Counted from the first letter of the stretch, positions 18,289 through 27,311 are shown. The stretch is 64,000 bases of DNA from Undibacterium sp. CCC3.4 (GCF_034347425.1 NZ_CP133779.1:1178001-1242000), one strand, 5' to 3'. Notes: a model not told the origin generated them from the sequence alone. Translations and numbers: made by a program.

Positions 18289-19309
18289 TCCTTTGCACCA
18301 ATTCATACGCGGCTTACCGAAAGCCGAATTACATCTGCACATAGAAGGCTCGCTGGAACCGGAAATGATGTTTGCGCTGGCACTGAAAAACGGCGTCACC
18401 TTGCCGTATGCCGACGTCGAAGCCGTACGCGCGGCCTATGATTTTGCTGACCTACAATCCTTCCTCGATTTATACTATGCCGGTGCCGCGGTCTTGCTGA
18501 CCGAAGAAGATTTCTTCGATTTAACCACGGCCTATATCGTGCGCGCCCGAGCCGATAATGTCCGCCATGTGGAATTATTTTTCGATCCACAAACCCATAC
18601 CGAACGCGGCGTCGCCATAGCAACCGTATTTGCCGGCATCGCGCGCGCACTGCGTGTGGCCAAACAAGAACACGGTTTTTCCGGTAGCATGATCCTGTGT
18701 TTCTTGCGTCACTTAAGCGAAGCGCAAGCGCAAACGACGCTGATCGCCGCGCTGCCGCTGCGCGCTGCTTACGCCGATGTGTGGACCGGCATAGGGCTCG
18801 ATTCTTCCGAACTCGGCCACCCGCCGGAAAAATTCGCCCGCGTGTTTGCCCAAGCGCGCCAGCAAGGCTTGCGCTTGGTCGCCCATGCCGGCGAAGAAGG
18901 TCCACCGGCCTATATCCATGCGGCGCTCGACGTACTGCAAGTAGAACGCATTGATCATGGCGTGCGCGCCAGTGAAGATCTGGCCCTGATGGATACACTG
19001 CGACAACGCCGCATGCCGTTGACGGTATGCCCCTTATCGAATCTGAAATTATGCGTCGTTGCCGATTTGCGTGACCACAATCTCGCCATGATGCTGCGCG
19101 ATGGTATCTGTGTCACTATCAACTCCGACGACCCAGCCTACTTCGGTGGCTATATGAATAATAATTTCATCGCTGCGGCAGACGCCTTACAACTGACACG
19201 CAGCGAATTGCTTGAGCTGGCACGCAATGGTTTCGAGGCCGCTTTCGTCTCCGAACAACAAAAGCAAGTCTGGTTCGATGAACTCCATGCGTATGCCGGT
19301 AATCACTGA
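18281..19309 (+). CDS. Adenine deaminase (adenosine deaminase-like, ADE subfamily)
   Basis: The product is 342 residues. The metal-binding HLHIEGSLEPE motif lies at residues 16-26, followed by 'HVELFFDPQTHTERG', 'SFLRHLSE'-like FLRHLSEAQAQ, 'LDSSELGHPPEKF', 'VAHAGEEGPP', 'RIDHGVRA' and 'TVCPLSNLKLC' with 'TINSDDPAYFGGY'. These features, especially GLDSSELGHPP and EGSLEPE, match bacterial adenine deaminases such as Pseudomonas PA0148 more closely than true adenosine deaminases, so adenine to hypoxanthine is the preferred call. Automatic tools often name it add. It overlaps xdhC by 8 bp; hypoxanthine is the substrate of the xanthine dehydrogenase that XdhC serves. Confidence 0.85.
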   Translation: MTNPLHQFIRGLPKAELHLHIEGSLEPEMMFALALKNGVTLPYADVEAVRAAYDFADLQSFLDLYYAGAAVLLTEEDFFDLTTAYIVRARADNVRHVELFFDPQTHTERGVAIATVFAGIARALRVAKQEHGFSGSMILCFLRHLSEAQAQTTLIAALPLRAAYADVWTGIGLDSSELGHPPEKFARVFAQARQQGLRLVAHAGEEGPPAYIHAALDVLQVERIDHGVRASEDLALMDTLRQRRMPLTVCPLSNLKLCVVADLRDHNLAMMLRDGICVTINSDDPAYFGGYMNNNFIAAADALQLTRSELLELARNGFEAAFVSEQQKQVWFDELHAYAGNH

Positions 19310-19388
19310 CGATGGAATAGCCGCACGCCAAGCAGGCGAAAAACTGTTATGCTTTGAATACTTAATGGTTTAACCGAAAAGGAAGCCC

Positions 19389-20468
19389 GTGGGCTATTCG
19401 TTTACGCAACTGTTCCAAGACTTTTTCGGTTCGCGGCGCACGCCAGCGCCAGCTTTAATACCGCAGACACCACCACCGCCCGTGCTTGAGCGCGTCGCCA
19501 GCGAAGAAATTATCGTGACAGCGGCAGCCCCGCTGTTACAGATATGGCGTCCGGCATTGCCTGTCGATACACTTTTTTTCGATTGGATCATGGGCTATCC
19601 GAGCACTGCTGGCAGTGATCAGAATGAACAAAAGATCCTGCAAGCCCTGTATGCCTTCCTCGCGTCGGATCTCAACGATGCCGTGGTGGTGCCGCGCATG
19701 CCCAGTGTGATACCGCAACTGTTGGCCAGCATGCGAAATAAAAGCGTCGCCATCGCCGAACTGAGCCGCCTCATCATCAAAGATGTCGTGCTGGTGGCCG
19801 AAGTCATCAATGCCGTCAACAGCGCACTCTATAATCCGGCCGACCGCATTAACAGTCTCGATAAAGCCATCATGCTGCTGGGCGAAGAAGGCTTGCGCCT
19901 GGTGATCGCCAAAGTCGCGTTTCGTCCCATCATCAATCTCAGCGCTGGTCCATACACACGCCGTGCGGCACCACCGATTTGGCTGCAAGCGGAAAAATGC
20001 GCGCTCGCTTGCCATGCGCTGAGCACCAACGACGACGGCTTTTCGCCGTTCTTGGCGTTTCTGACTGGATTGATGAAAAACGTCGGCTTGATCGTCGCCT
20101 TACGTGTACTCGACAACGAATGCGGCGAGACCAAGCTGCGGTATTCTTCGGGCTTCCAACACGCCTTTGCTGCCGTGGCGGCCACGCTGTCCTACCGTAT
20201 CGCCCGGCGCTGGGAATTCCCGCCCGAGGTAGTGCAAGCGCTGGAACTGCAAGCCGGTGGCAGCAGAGCAAAAACTTGGAGCCGACTCGGCGTGCTGCTG
20301 CACACCGCCGATCTGCTGAGTAAAATGCGGATCTTGGTCAATCAGGGCCAACTCAGCCACAACGACGGACAACTGACGCAAGGTTTGCCCGTCGCAGAAA
20401 CCCAGTGTTTTTTAACTCTCAACGAATTGCAGCTGTTTGAACTGCAGCACATCGACGCGCCACGCTGA
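19389..20468 (+). CDS. HDOD domain-containing protein
   Basis: The product is 359 residues, starting with a GTG preceded by AAGGAAG. A Pro-rich N-terminal tail (about 1-50) leads into an HDOD domain (about 95-300) with 'MPSVIPQLLASMRNKSVAIAELSRLIIKDVVLVAEVINAVNSALYNPA'-type helices, shown here by the pieces LSRLIIKDVV and VNSALYNP. The catalytic HD residues of true HD-domain hydrolases are not seen, as usual for HDOD. Such proteins act in signalling or gene regulation, often downstream of kinases or cyclic-di-GMP proteins. There is no fused partner domain here and no linked signalling gene. Confidence 0.82.
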   Translation: MGYSFTQLFQDFFGSRRTPAPALIPQTPPPPVLERVASEEIIVTAAAPLLQIWRPALPVDTLFFDWIMGYPSTAGSDQNEQKILQALYAFLASDLNDAVVVPRMPSVIPQLLASMRNKSVAIAELSRLIIKDVVLVAEVINAVNSALYNPADRINSLDKAIMLLGEEGLRLVIAKVAFRPIINLSAGPYTRRAAPPIWLQAEKCALACHALSTNDDGFSPFLAFLTGLMKNVGLIVALRVLDNECGETKLRYSSGFQHAFAAVAATLSYRIARRWEFPPEVVQALELQAGGSRAKTWSRLGVLLHTADLLSKMRILVNQGQLSHNDGQLTQGLPVAETQCFLTLNELQLFELQHIDAPR

Positions 20469-20559
20469 ATCGGCTTTTACCCTGCGCAGTGCCGGGCTTT
20501 CTTGCTAAAATACATCAGCGCCCGCCACTTCGGTTGGCCGCCCCTAGAATGGAATGCTT

Positions 20560-21081
20560 ATGCAGATCACCCCGCTCGGTCAGCTGACCAAGGATGCAGA
20601 CAATGACTGGCTCGTCAGCACAGCCGTGGCAGTGGCCGCGCTCGATGGCCAAGCTTGCCGGTTTCTGCTGGAAGGCTATGAAAACGACCCGGCACCGGCC
20701 GACTTCAGTACGGCCATCAGCCACTTTCTGGCACTCGACCCAAGTGCCTTGCGCACAGTCGAAGACGCGATCTACGCGTATTACCAAGATTGCCGCCAAC
20801 TCGCACCCGAACTCGGCCGCGACATCGCTGAGGCCAGCGCGGTTTGGTCGCATATCAGCTATGGCGACGAAGTCTTAGTCTGTCGTCGCGCGCAAGGTGA
20901 CCAAGCGCTCTACCTGCTGCTCGAATGCGACTGTGACTGGGCCCCCGAAGAAGGCTTGCAGCTTATTTTCAAAGAAGGTAGCCACGTCAGCCGGGTCGGA
21001 CCGTTTGATGATTTTTTAAGCAATGGCGACTATTACGGTTTGCCGGAACTCGACGCCGTGGTATACCAAAGCCGCGCCTGA
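20560..21081 (+). CDS. Conserved hypothetical protein (DUF6985-like)
   Basis: The product is 173 residues, soluble, acidic and without a signal peptide. It has a first beta-rich part (WLVSTAVAVAALDGQACRFLLEGY), a helical middle (ALRTVEDAIYAYYQDC) and a second beta-rich part (ALYLLLECDCDWAPEEGLQLIF). This organisation resembles the DUF6985 group of uncharacterised proteins, but the match is from memory and only moderate. The ATG at 20560 has GGAA at a better spacing than the ATG two codons earlier (20554). A strong terminator follows immediately. Confidence 0.6.
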   Translation: MQITPLGQLTKDADNDWLVSTAVAVAALDGQACRFLLEGYENDPAPADFSTAISHFLALDPSALRTVEDAIYAYYQDCRQLAPELGRDIAEASAVWSHISYGDEVLVCRRAQGDQALYLLLECDCDWAPEEGLQLIFKEGSHVSRVGPFDDFLSNGDYYGLPELDAVVYQSRA

Positions 21082-21091
21082 TTACCCGCAT

Positions 21092-21136
21092 TAAAAAACC
21101 CGCCGCACAGCCTCGACTGTGCGGCGGGTTTTTTTT
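21092..21136. terminator. Bidirectional rho-independent terminator
   Basis: A 12-bp perfect stem (21099-21110 with 21117-21128) around a 6-base loop is flanked by an A-run on the left and eight T on the right. It can end both the hypothetical gene (plus) and the convergent porin gene (minus). Confidence 0.92.
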
Positions 21137-21148
21137 CGGCAAGCGGTT

Positions 21149-22240
21149 TCAGAACTTATGACGTATGCCCAGTGCAACGCTGGTCGCACGATCGGCGCTA
21201 CTGATTTTATCGCTCATGGCAACGGCATACACATCGGTGCGTTTAGACAAAGGATAGTCATAGCCGGCCGAGAAGGTATCGCGTTTCAAATCGCTGCCCA
21301 CCAAGCTGCCACTGCGTTTAGTATCGGCAAAGGCCAGCAGGATATCACCGCCAGCGACCGGCACTTTGGCACCGAGGCTATAGGTTTTATCATCCATGTT
21401 ACCAGCCAGTGTGCTTTCATCCTTGCTGGCTGAATATGTGGCAAACAATTTGACGACGCTGAGCTCGTAACTACCGCCGACGAACCAAGTTTTTTGCCCA
21501 TTGATAGCGGCATAATTAATCGGCGCGGCAGTGGCATCGATGATAGCGGCCGCACCAAGTGGATTACTGACTTTGACTTGGTGGTAATACGCCGTCAAGG
21601 CCAAAGGACCATTGAAGTACAGGGCATTGACACCGACGTTGTTGCTGCCGCTGTCGCCGGCTTTTTCACCGAACTGATAATGGAAATTAGCGCTCAAGCC
21701 ACTGAAATTAGGCGTACTGTAAATGATTTCATTGCTCCAACCGGAATCACCGGCGGCCGAATTGGCCCAAGTGCGTGCAGCAAAATTACCGCTAGGCACA
21801 TAGGTATGCAATACCAGCGGTGACAAGTTGAAGGAATCGCCAAAGGGATTGAAAATCACCACTGGCAGGAAACTCGGTGCCAGATTACGACCGAGAGAAA
21901 CTTTACCGAAAGAACCAGACAAGCCGACGTTGGCGTCACGCGAAAACATGGTATCGCCACCGAAGCGACCGGCCGCGCCTGTGTCGGCCTGCAAGAAGCT
22001 GGTCAAGGCGAAATCGGCTTTGAGACCGCCACCCAGATCTTCCACCCCTTTAAACCCTAACCACGAGGTCGTCATGCCGCCACTGCTGACAGCGGCCGTA
22101 CTGCCCTTGTCGCCACTGAATTTAACGGAACCGAGCGAGACATCAACCAGGCCCTCGACCGACACCTGCGATTGCGCCGAAGCAGAAGCAGCGAAACTGG
22201 CAGCCAGCGCCAGCAGCAGGGTTTTAATAGGAAATTTCAT
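21149..22240 (-). CDS. Outer-membrane porin (Neisseria/Burkholderia type)
   Basis: The product is 363 residues. The signal peptide MKFPIKTLLLALAASFAASASA is followed by QSQVSVEGLVDVSLG, a standard first beta strand. 'SWLGFKGVEDLGGGLKADFALTSFL' and 'FSRDANVGLSGSFGKVSLGRN' are the usual porin_4 landmarks. The chain ends in an aromatic residue (GIRHKF), as needed for BAM-dependent assembly. It forms a trimeric general diffusion channel. Location next to the ureide cluster could hint at uptake of purines or allantoin, but it has its own terminator and the porin gives no specificity signal. Confidence 0.9.
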   Translation of the reverse strand: MKFPIKTLLLALAASFAASASAQSQVSVEGLVDVSLGSVKFSGDKGSTAAVSSGGMTTSWLGFKGVEDLGGGLKADFALTSFLQADTGAAGRFGGDTMFSRDANVGLSGSFGKVSLGRNLAPSFLPVVIFNPFGDSFNLSPLVLHTYVPSGNFAARTWANSAAGDSGWSNEIIYSTPNFSGLSANFHYQFGEKAGDSGSNNVGVNALYFNGPLALTAYYHQVKVSNPLGAAAIIDATAAPINYAAINGQKTWFVGGSYELSVVKLFATYSASKDESTLAGNMDDKTYSLGAKVPVAGGDILLAFADTKRSGSLVGSDLKRDTFSAGYDYPLSKRTDVYAVAMSDKISSADRATSVALGIRHKF

Positions 22241-22290
22241 CTTGCGTCCTTGGTAAGGTGGTATAAAAAAAATTAAAGCTCTTATCCGTC

Positions 22291-22818
22291 TCAGGATGAT
22301 TCGGCGATCTTATCGGCCAAGCGAAAGCCGGCAATGGCAATGATTTGCTCGATGCAAGCGGCCATTTCACTGGCTGGGCTGGCCTCTATACGACGCGCAA
22401 AATTGGCGATGATACTGGCTCTGTCATGCCCGCGTACCGCGAGAATGAAAGGAAAAGTGAATTTCTGTTGGTAAGCCGCATTGAGTGCATGCAATTGCTC
22501 ATATTCTTCGCGACTACATTGATCCAGCCCTACTCCGCTTTGCTCACTGCTCGAGGCTGCCGTCAGCTCGCCGCGCAAAGCCGCCTTGCCCGCTAATTCA
22601 GGATGCGCGCGGATCAGCGCCAATTGTGCTGTTTCACCTGCAGTGCGCAAGGCCTCAGCCATGGCAGCATGCAATTGCGCCACGGAAGCAAACGGCCTTT
22701 GCCCGGCCACCGCCGCAGCGAGCCATGGTGAATGCTCAAATATATCGGCCAAGCTGGCGACGAATTCATCGCGCGAACAAGCGTTAAGCCAAGTCAATTG
22801 CACCGCTGTTGCCATCAT
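22291..22818 (-). CDS. uraD: OHCU decarboxylase
   Basis: The product is 175 residues. The family pattern 'FEHSPWLAAAVAGQRPF', then 'LIRAHPELAGKAA' with the catalytic-type His, 'EQSGVGLDQCSREEYEQLHALNAAYQQKFTFPFI' (seen as LNAAYQQKFTFPFILAVRG) and 'ASIIANFARRI' are all present. The enzyme converts 2-oxo-4-hydroxy-4-carboxy-5-ureidoimidazoline to S-allantoin. The ATG at 22818 overlaps the puuE stop (TGATG), so the two genes are translationally coupled. It is regulated as part of the minus-strand arm behind the GntR gene. Confidence 0.92.
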   Translation of the reverse strand: MMATAVQLTWLNACSRDEFVASLADIFEHSPWLAAAVAGQRPFASVAQLHAAMAEALRTAGETAQLALIRAHPELAGKAALRGELTAASSSEQSGVGLDQCSREEYEQLHALNAAYQQKFTFPFILAVRGHDRASIIANFARRIEASPASEMAACIEQIIAIAGFRLADKIAESS

Positions 22819-23768
22819 CACATTCCCCCTGCTTGAAATGGATGCTGTGCCATCCAGTGTTGTGCAATATCGATACGGCGACAAATCCAAACTTGTTCAT
22901 GCTCTTGTACGTAATCGAGAAAGCGTTGCAAAGCGCGGAAGCGTCCTGGTCGGCCCAACAAACGACAATGCATACCTACCGACAACATCTTCGGTGCCGC
23001 CAATCCATTCGGATCGCCTTCGGCATACAAAACATCAAAACTATCTTTAAGGTAAGTGTAAAACTGCTCACCGGTATTAAATCCCTGCGCCATAGCAAAG
23101 CGCATGTCATTGCAATCGAGCGTGTACGGCACCACCAAATGCGGCAGGCAACGGCCATCACTGGTATTGACTTGCGTCCAGAACGGCAAATCGTCGCCGT
23201 AATAATCGGCATCATAAGCAAAGCCGCCATGCTCGACCAGCAAGCGCCGCGTATTCGGTGAATCGCGCCCGGTATACCAACCCAAAGGTGCGCTACCGCT
23301 TAAATCGCGCATGATCTGCACGGCCTCTTGCAGATGGGCGCGCTCCACCGCCTCCGGCACGTTTTGGTAATGAATCCAACGCAAGCCATGACAAGCGATC
23401 TCATGCCCGAGCTCGGCGCAGGCTTGCGCCAGCTCAGGATGGCGCTGCAAGGCCATGGCAACACCAAACACGGTCAGCGGTAAACGTCTTTGCTCAAACT
23501 CGCGCAACAGCCGCCACACCCCGGCGCGCGAACCGTATTCATACATCGATTCCATCGACATGTGACGATCCGGGTAAGCCGCCGCACCGACGATTTCCGA
23601 TAAAAATTGCTCGGAAGCTGGATCGCCGTGCAGCACACAGTTCTCCGCTCCCTCTTCATAATTCAACACAAATTGCAGTGCGATTCTGGCCTGCTGCGGC
23701 CAGTGCGGATGCGGTGGCTGCCGCCCATAGCCATGCAAATCGCGCGGATACGTTGTCGTCGTTATCAT
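22818..23768 (-). CDS. puuE: Allantoinase PuuE (polysaccharide-deacetylase fold)
   Basis: The product is 316 residues. It starts MITTTTYPRDLHGYGRQPPH and continues 'ALQFVLNYEEGAENCVLHGD', the signature of metal-independent allantoinases of the NodB/polysaccharide-deacetylase fold. 'MYEYGSRAGVWRLL', 'HEIACHGLRWIHYQ' and 'GWYTGRDSPNTRRLL' are also present. It hydrolyses S-allantoin to allantoate. The start lies directly against the stop of the upstream GntR gene (23769), so regulator, puuE and uraD form one operon. Confidence 0.92.
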   Translation of the reverse strand: MITTTTYPRDLHGYGRQPPHPHWPQQARIALQFVLNYEEGAENCVLHGDPASEQFLSEIVGAAAYPDRHMSMESMYEYGSRAGVWRLLREFEQRRLPLTVFGVAMALQRHPELAQACAELGHEIACHGLRWIHYQNVPEAVERAHLQEAVQIMRDLSGSAPLGWYTGRDSPNTRRLLVEHGGFAYDADYYGDDLPFWTQVNTSDGRCLPHLVVPYTLDCNDMRFAMAQGFNTGEQFYTYLKDSFDVLYAEGDPNGLAAPKMLSVGMHCRLLGRPGRFRALQRFLDYVQEHEQVWICRRIDIAQHWMAQHPFQAGGM

Positions 23769-24485
23769 TTATTTACTCCGTGCCGGTCCAAGCACTGCAC
23801 TCAGATCAAAGCTAGTGTTTTTCGGGGTACGGCAAGCACACTCATGCAAGTGTTGTGCCATTTCCTGCAAAGCCATTTTTTTATCTCCACGCTGCAAGGC
23901 ATCGACCACCCGTAAATGCTGATCGAAGGAGCACGGCTGGGTACCGCCGCTGTCTTGATTCGAAATCATCAAGGTCGTGCGCGACACCAGGCGACGCAAC
24001 ATATCGACCAATACGGCATTGCCGCCCATGCGCGCGAGTTCGATATGGAAATCGGCTGACAAGCGTATCCACTGCGGCCGGTCGCCTTGCAAATAAGCGG
24101 CGCGCTCACGCTCAACCATGGCGCGCAAGCTCAGCAAAGCGGCAGCATCAGGCTGCTGCAAGACTTTTTCCAGCGCCAATTGCTCCAAGTTTTGGCGCAA
24201 CTCGAACATATCCTGCGCCTCTTTTTCGCCCGGACTGGCAATAAATGCACCACGATTGGGCAACAGATCGACCAAACCGTCGGCCGCCAGTTGCGTCAGT
24301 ACTTTACGCACGCTGTGGCGTGCCATGGCATAGATTCGGCTTAAGGATAATTCGGTCAGCTTGGTGCGAGCGGGCAGGCGGTGGTCCATGATCGCATCAT
24401 AAATATCGCGATACATGACTTGCTCGCCGGCGGGAGCGGCACTGCCCTCGTCGGCACAATCGGTAACAGTAGGAGAATACGGCAT
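23769..24485 (-). CDS. GntR-family regulator, FCD subfamily (ureide cluster)
   Basis: The product is 238 residues. The winged HTH (about 25-90) reads MYRDIYDAIMDHRLPARTKL through 'ARHSVRKVLTQLAADGLVDLLPNRGAFIA'. The FCD ligand domain (about 100-220) has the metal-binding-type residues in 'DFHIELARMGGN' and in two later His-containing helices. Unusually, 23 residues precede the HTH; an in-frame ATG at position 24 could be the real start. It lies between the two arms of the urate degradation cluster and should control both, with a ureide or purine intermediate as ligand (inference). Two identical palindromes in the upstream divergent region are the probable binding sites. Confidence 0.88.
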   Translation of the reverse strand: MPYSPTVTDCADEGSAAPAGEQVMYRDIYDAIMDHRLPARTKLTELSLSRIYAMARHSVRKVLTQLAADGLVDLLPNRGAFIASPGEKEAQDMFELRQNLEQLALEKVLQQPDAAALLSLRAMVERERAAYLQGDRPQWIRLSADFHIELARMGGNAVLVDMLRRLVSRTTLMISNQDSGGTQPCSFDQHLRVVDALQRGDKKMALQEMAQHLHECACRTPKNTSFDLSAVLGPARSK

Positions 24486-24529
24486 GGAGCGACCAAGAAA
24501 GCGAAAAGAAGAGAGACCATTTAATCATG

Positions 24530-24541
24530 ATTGTCGACAAT
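24530..24541. promoter_or_regulatory. Palindromic operator, regulator-proximal copy
   Basis: ATTGTCGACAAT is a perfect 12-bp palindrome 45 bp upstream of the GntR start, in the leader or promoter of the minus-strand arm. An identical copy lies 117 bp away near uraH. Its form (half sites around a central CG) fits FCD-type GntR operators, suggesting autoregulation. Confidence 0.7.
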
Positions 24542-24618
24542 ATGAAAAATAGAAAATCGATAAACACACTATTCTGTTGTTGAATCGTTCTTAAGCAATT
24601 GTTTTGTCAGTAATTTAT

Positions 24619-24648
24619 TTGACAGTAACAAATTTTCAGGACTAAGAT
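24619..24648 (+). promoter_or_regulatory. Candidate sigma-70 promoter of uraH-puuD-alc-allA
   Basis: TTGACA (24619-24624) and TAAGAT (24643-24648) are separated by 18 bases and lie 41 bp before the uraH ATG. The -10 element overlaps the first bases of the second palindrome, so regulator binding there would block the promoter. Confidence 0.55.
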
Positions 24649-24658
24649 TGTCGACAAT
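24647..24658. promoter_or_regulatory. Palindromic operator, uraH-proximal copy
   Basis: This is a second, identical ATTGTCGACAAT palindrome, 30 bp upstream of the uraH start and overlapping the candidate -10 box. Its identity with the copy at 24530 and its position make it the best candidate for repression of the plus-strand arm by the GntR protein. Confidence 0.72.
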
Positions 24659-24688
24659 ATTTTTTATTTTTTGTCAGCAAGGAGGCTT

Positions 24689-25045
24689 ATGGGACGCTTA
24701 ACCACGCATGTGCTCGACACTGCCCACGGCCGCCCCGGACGTGCGGTGGCGCTACAGTTATACCGGCTCGTCAGCGATGCACCACGCACTCTGCTCTACA
24801 CCGGCTGCACCAATGACGACGGCCGCTGCGATCAAGCCTTACTCGAAGGTGCCGCCATGCAAAGTGGCATCTATGAACTCGATTTCGACCTCGGCGCGTA
24901 TTACCACGGACTCGGCTTGGCGCAAACCGAACCGGCGTTTCTCGGCATCGTCACGCTGCGCTTCGGCGTCGCCGATCCGACTCAGCACTACCATGTACCG
25001 CTGCTGGCGACACCTTGGAGCTATTCGACTTACCGCGGCAGCTAA
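24689..25045 (+). CDS. uraH: 5-hydroxyisourate hydrolase
   Basis: The product is 118 residues of the transthyretin-like family. It starts MGRLTTHVLDTAHGRPG (active-site His), contains 'YTGCTNDDGRCDQ' and ends with the diagnostic C-terminal tetrapeptide YRGS, preceded by 'HYHVPLLATPWSYSTYRGS'. It hydrolyses 5-hydroxyisourate, the product of urate oxidation, to OHCU. The ATG at 24689 is chosen because AAGGAGG lies immediately upstream; the frame stays open to a TTG at 24671. It is the first gene of the plus-strand arm, 31 bp before puuD. Confidence 0.93.
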   Translation: MGRLTTHVLDTAHGRPGRAVALQLYRLVSDAPRTLLYTGCTNDDGRCDQALLEGAAMQSGIYELDFDLGAYYHGLGLAQTEPAFLGIVTLRFGVADPTQHYHVPLLATPWSYSTYRGS

Positions 25046-25076
25046 TTGGCCGCCGGAACACAAGAAATGGAATGGA

Positions 25077-26285
25077 ATGGAAGCTTATTTACTCGACTGC
25101 GCCAATTTGCTCTTACGCTGGCTGCATCTGATCGTCGCGATCGCCTGGATAGGCTCATCGTTTTACTTCGTTTGGCTCGATAATCATCTGACTCCGCCGA
25201 GCGACGAATCCTTGCGCCGCCAAGGCGTGGCCGGTGAATTGTGGGCCGTGCATGGCGGCGGCTTTTACAATCCACAAAAATACCTGGGAGCACCACCAGC
25301 CTTGCCGGCCAAATTGCACTGGTTTTACTGGGAATCGTACAGCACCTGGCTCTCCGGTTTTGCGCTCTTTACCTTAATCTATTTGAGCAATCCGCGCAGC
25401 TATCTGATCGATACCCGCGTCGCTGACCTCACGCCGAGCATCGCCGTCGCTGCCGCGCTCGGTATCTTGGTAGCGGGCTGGCTGCTGTATGACGTATTGT
25501 GCCGTTTGCTGCGCAAAAACGACCGCGCGCTGTCGCTTGCCATCGTCGCCCTGGTGGTCGGGATGAGCTGGATCAACTGCCACCTGTTTTCCGGTCGTGC
25601 CGCCTTTCTCATCAGCGGTGCCATGCAAGCCACCATCATGAGTGCCAATGTGTTGTTTTGGATCATCCCTGGCCAACGCAAAGTGGTCGCCGCCATCCAA
25701 GCCGGCCAGCCGATTGATCCTATCCACGGCCAGCGCGGCAAGCAACGCAGCGTGCACAATACCTACTTCACCCTGCCGGTGTTGTTTGCCATGCTATCGA
25801 ATCACTACAGCATGACCTACAGTGCCGAACACAATTGGCTGGTGCTGGTACTGATCATGCTGGCTGGGGTATTGATACGCCAATATTTTGTGCTGCGCCA
25901 TAAAGGTCAACAACGACTGGCCTTACCCTTAGCTGCCTTAGCCCTGTTGGCCATCACCGCCGTGCTGATGGCACCAGCGCCAGCACCGGCAACGACAGCA
26001 GCGACGGCCGCAGCCCCGGCGACAGAACGCTACGCGGCAGTTCGTCACATCATCGAGCAGCGCTGCATACAATGTCATTCGGCACACCCGAGCCTGATGG
26101 GCGTGGCGGCGAAAGGTTTGCTGCTCGATAATGATGCCACCATACTCGCCAAAGCACCTTTGATTTATCAACAAGTGGTACAGCAAAAAATCATGCCATT
26201 AGGCAACCTCACCAACATCACAGACCAAGAGCGGGCCACCATCGGCGCTTGGTATGAAGCCGGTGCCAACGCGGCGGCAAAATAA
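25077..26285 (+). CDS. puuD: Membrane-bound urate hydroxylase PuuD with cytochrome c domain
   Basis: The product is 402 residues. About eight membrane segments (1-310) begin with LRWLHLIVAIAWIGSSFYFVW. A Pro/Ala-rich linker ('APAPAPATTAATAAAPA') follows, then a C-terminal periplasmic cytochrome c with the haem site CIQCH (about 329-333) and a later Met in 'KIMPLGNLTNIT'. PuuD proteins oxidise urate to 5-hydroxyisourate and pass electrons to the respiratory chain, in contrast to soluble uricase or FAD-dependent HpxO. The frame is open far upstream within uraH, but the ATG at 25077 is where homologues begin. alc follows 15 bp later. Confidence 0.92.
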   Translation: MEAYLLDCANLLLRWLHLIVAIAWIGSSFYFVWLDNHLTPPSDESLRRQGVAGELWAVHGGGFYNPQKYLGAPPALPAKLHWFYWESYSTWLSGFALFTLIYLSNPRSYLIDTRVADLTPSIAVAAALGILVAGWLLYDVLCRLLRKNDRALSLAIVALVVGMSWINCHLFSGRAAFLISGAMQATIMSANVLFWIIPGQRKVVAAIQAGQPIDPIHGQRGKQRSVHNTYFTLPVLFAMLSNHYSMTYSAEHNWLVLVLIMLAGVLIRQYFVLRHKGQQRLALPLAALALLAITAVLMAPAPAPATTAATAAAPATERYAAVRHIIEQRCIQCHSAHPSLMGVAAKGLLLDNDATILAKAPLIYQQVVQQKIMPLGNLTNITDQERATIGAWYEAGANAAAK

Positions 26286-26300
26286 CTACAGAAAGTACAA

Positions 26301-27311
26301 ATGGCTATCCTTGACACCGACCCGCACGCTCCCGATTTTTGCCGACGCTATCCAAACTTGGCTGACCCACGCTGCGGTGCCAAAACCATCGCTTGCAGCG
26401 ACGATTTTTTTGCCGAAATGGCACGCATGCTCAACCCCGATCCAGCCGTCTTCATAGCGGGTAAATACGATGCCAACGGTAAATGGATGGATGGTTGGGA
26501 ATCACGCCGCAAGCGCGTCAGCGGCCACGATTGGTGCATCGTTCAACTCGGACGGGCGGCGCAACTCAAAGGGGTCGATATCGATACCAGCCATTTCACC
26601 GGCAACTATCCGCCGGCGGCCGGGCTGGAAGCGGCCTTTCTCGCCACTGGCGAGCCCGATGCCACGACGCTCTGGCACAGCGTCTTGCCGGCGGTAGATT
26701 TGCAAGGCAATAGCCACCACTACCATGCGATTGACGATGAGCGCGTTTTCACCCACCTGCGCTTGAACATCTTCCCCGATGGCGGTGTCGCGCGTCTGCG
26801 CGTGTATGCGCAACCGTATACCGACTGGCGCGCCGCCGCCCGCGATACGCTGTATGATTTGATCGCGCTGGAAAACGGTGGCCGCGTAGTCGCCTGTAAT
26901 AATGAACATTTCGGTTTGGCATCGAACATGCTTTTCGCCGGGCGCGGCACGAATATGGGCGATGGCTGGGAAACTCGGCGGCGGCGCGAGCCTGGCAACG
27001 ACTGGTGCATCATCGCGCTGGCCCAGCCTGGCGTGGTGCAACAGATTGAAATCGATACCTGTCATTTCAAAGGCAATTACCCGGACCGCTGCACGATCCA
27101 AGCCGCTTTCGCGCCTGCCGGTACCGATACGGCCTTGATCACCCAAGCAATGTTTTGGTCCGAGCTCTTGCCGGTACAAAAATTACAGATGGACCGGCAG
27201 CACTACTACAGCGATGAAATTATCGCGCTCGGGCCAATCACGCATATTCGCGTCAATATCTTTCCCGATGGGGGCGTATCGCGTCTGCGCTTATTCTGTC
27301 AGCTCGCATAA
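26301..27311 (+). CDS. alc: Allantoicase
   Basis: The product is 336 residues with two tandem allantoicase repeats. Repeat 1 contains '[13 protein letters not shown]', 'DWCIVQLG', '[13 protein letters not shown]' and '[19 protein letters not shown]'. Repeat 2 contains '[20 protein letters not shown]', '[12 protein letters not shown]' and '[18 protein letters not shown]'. The enzyme hydrolyses allantoate to S-ureidoglycolate and urea. Its stop shares a base with the allA start (TAATG), showing translational coupling. There is no export signal, so it is cytosolic. Confidence 0.95.
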   Translation: MAILDTDPHAPDFCRRYPNLADPRCGAKTIACSDDFFAEMARMLNPDPAVFIAGKYDANGKWMDGWESRRKRVSGHDWCIVQLGRAAQLKGVDIDTSHFTGNYPPAAGLEAAFLATGEPDATTLWHSVLPAVDLQGNSHHYHAIDDERVFTHLRLNIFPDGGVARLRVYAQPYTDWRAAARDTLYDLIALENGGRVVACNNEHFGLASNMLFAGRGTNMGDGWETRRRREPGNDWCIIALAQPGVVQQIEIDTCHFKGNYPDRCTIQAAFAPAGTDTALITQAMFWSELLPVQKLQMDRQHYYSDEIIALGPITHIRVNIFPDGGVSRLRLFCQLA

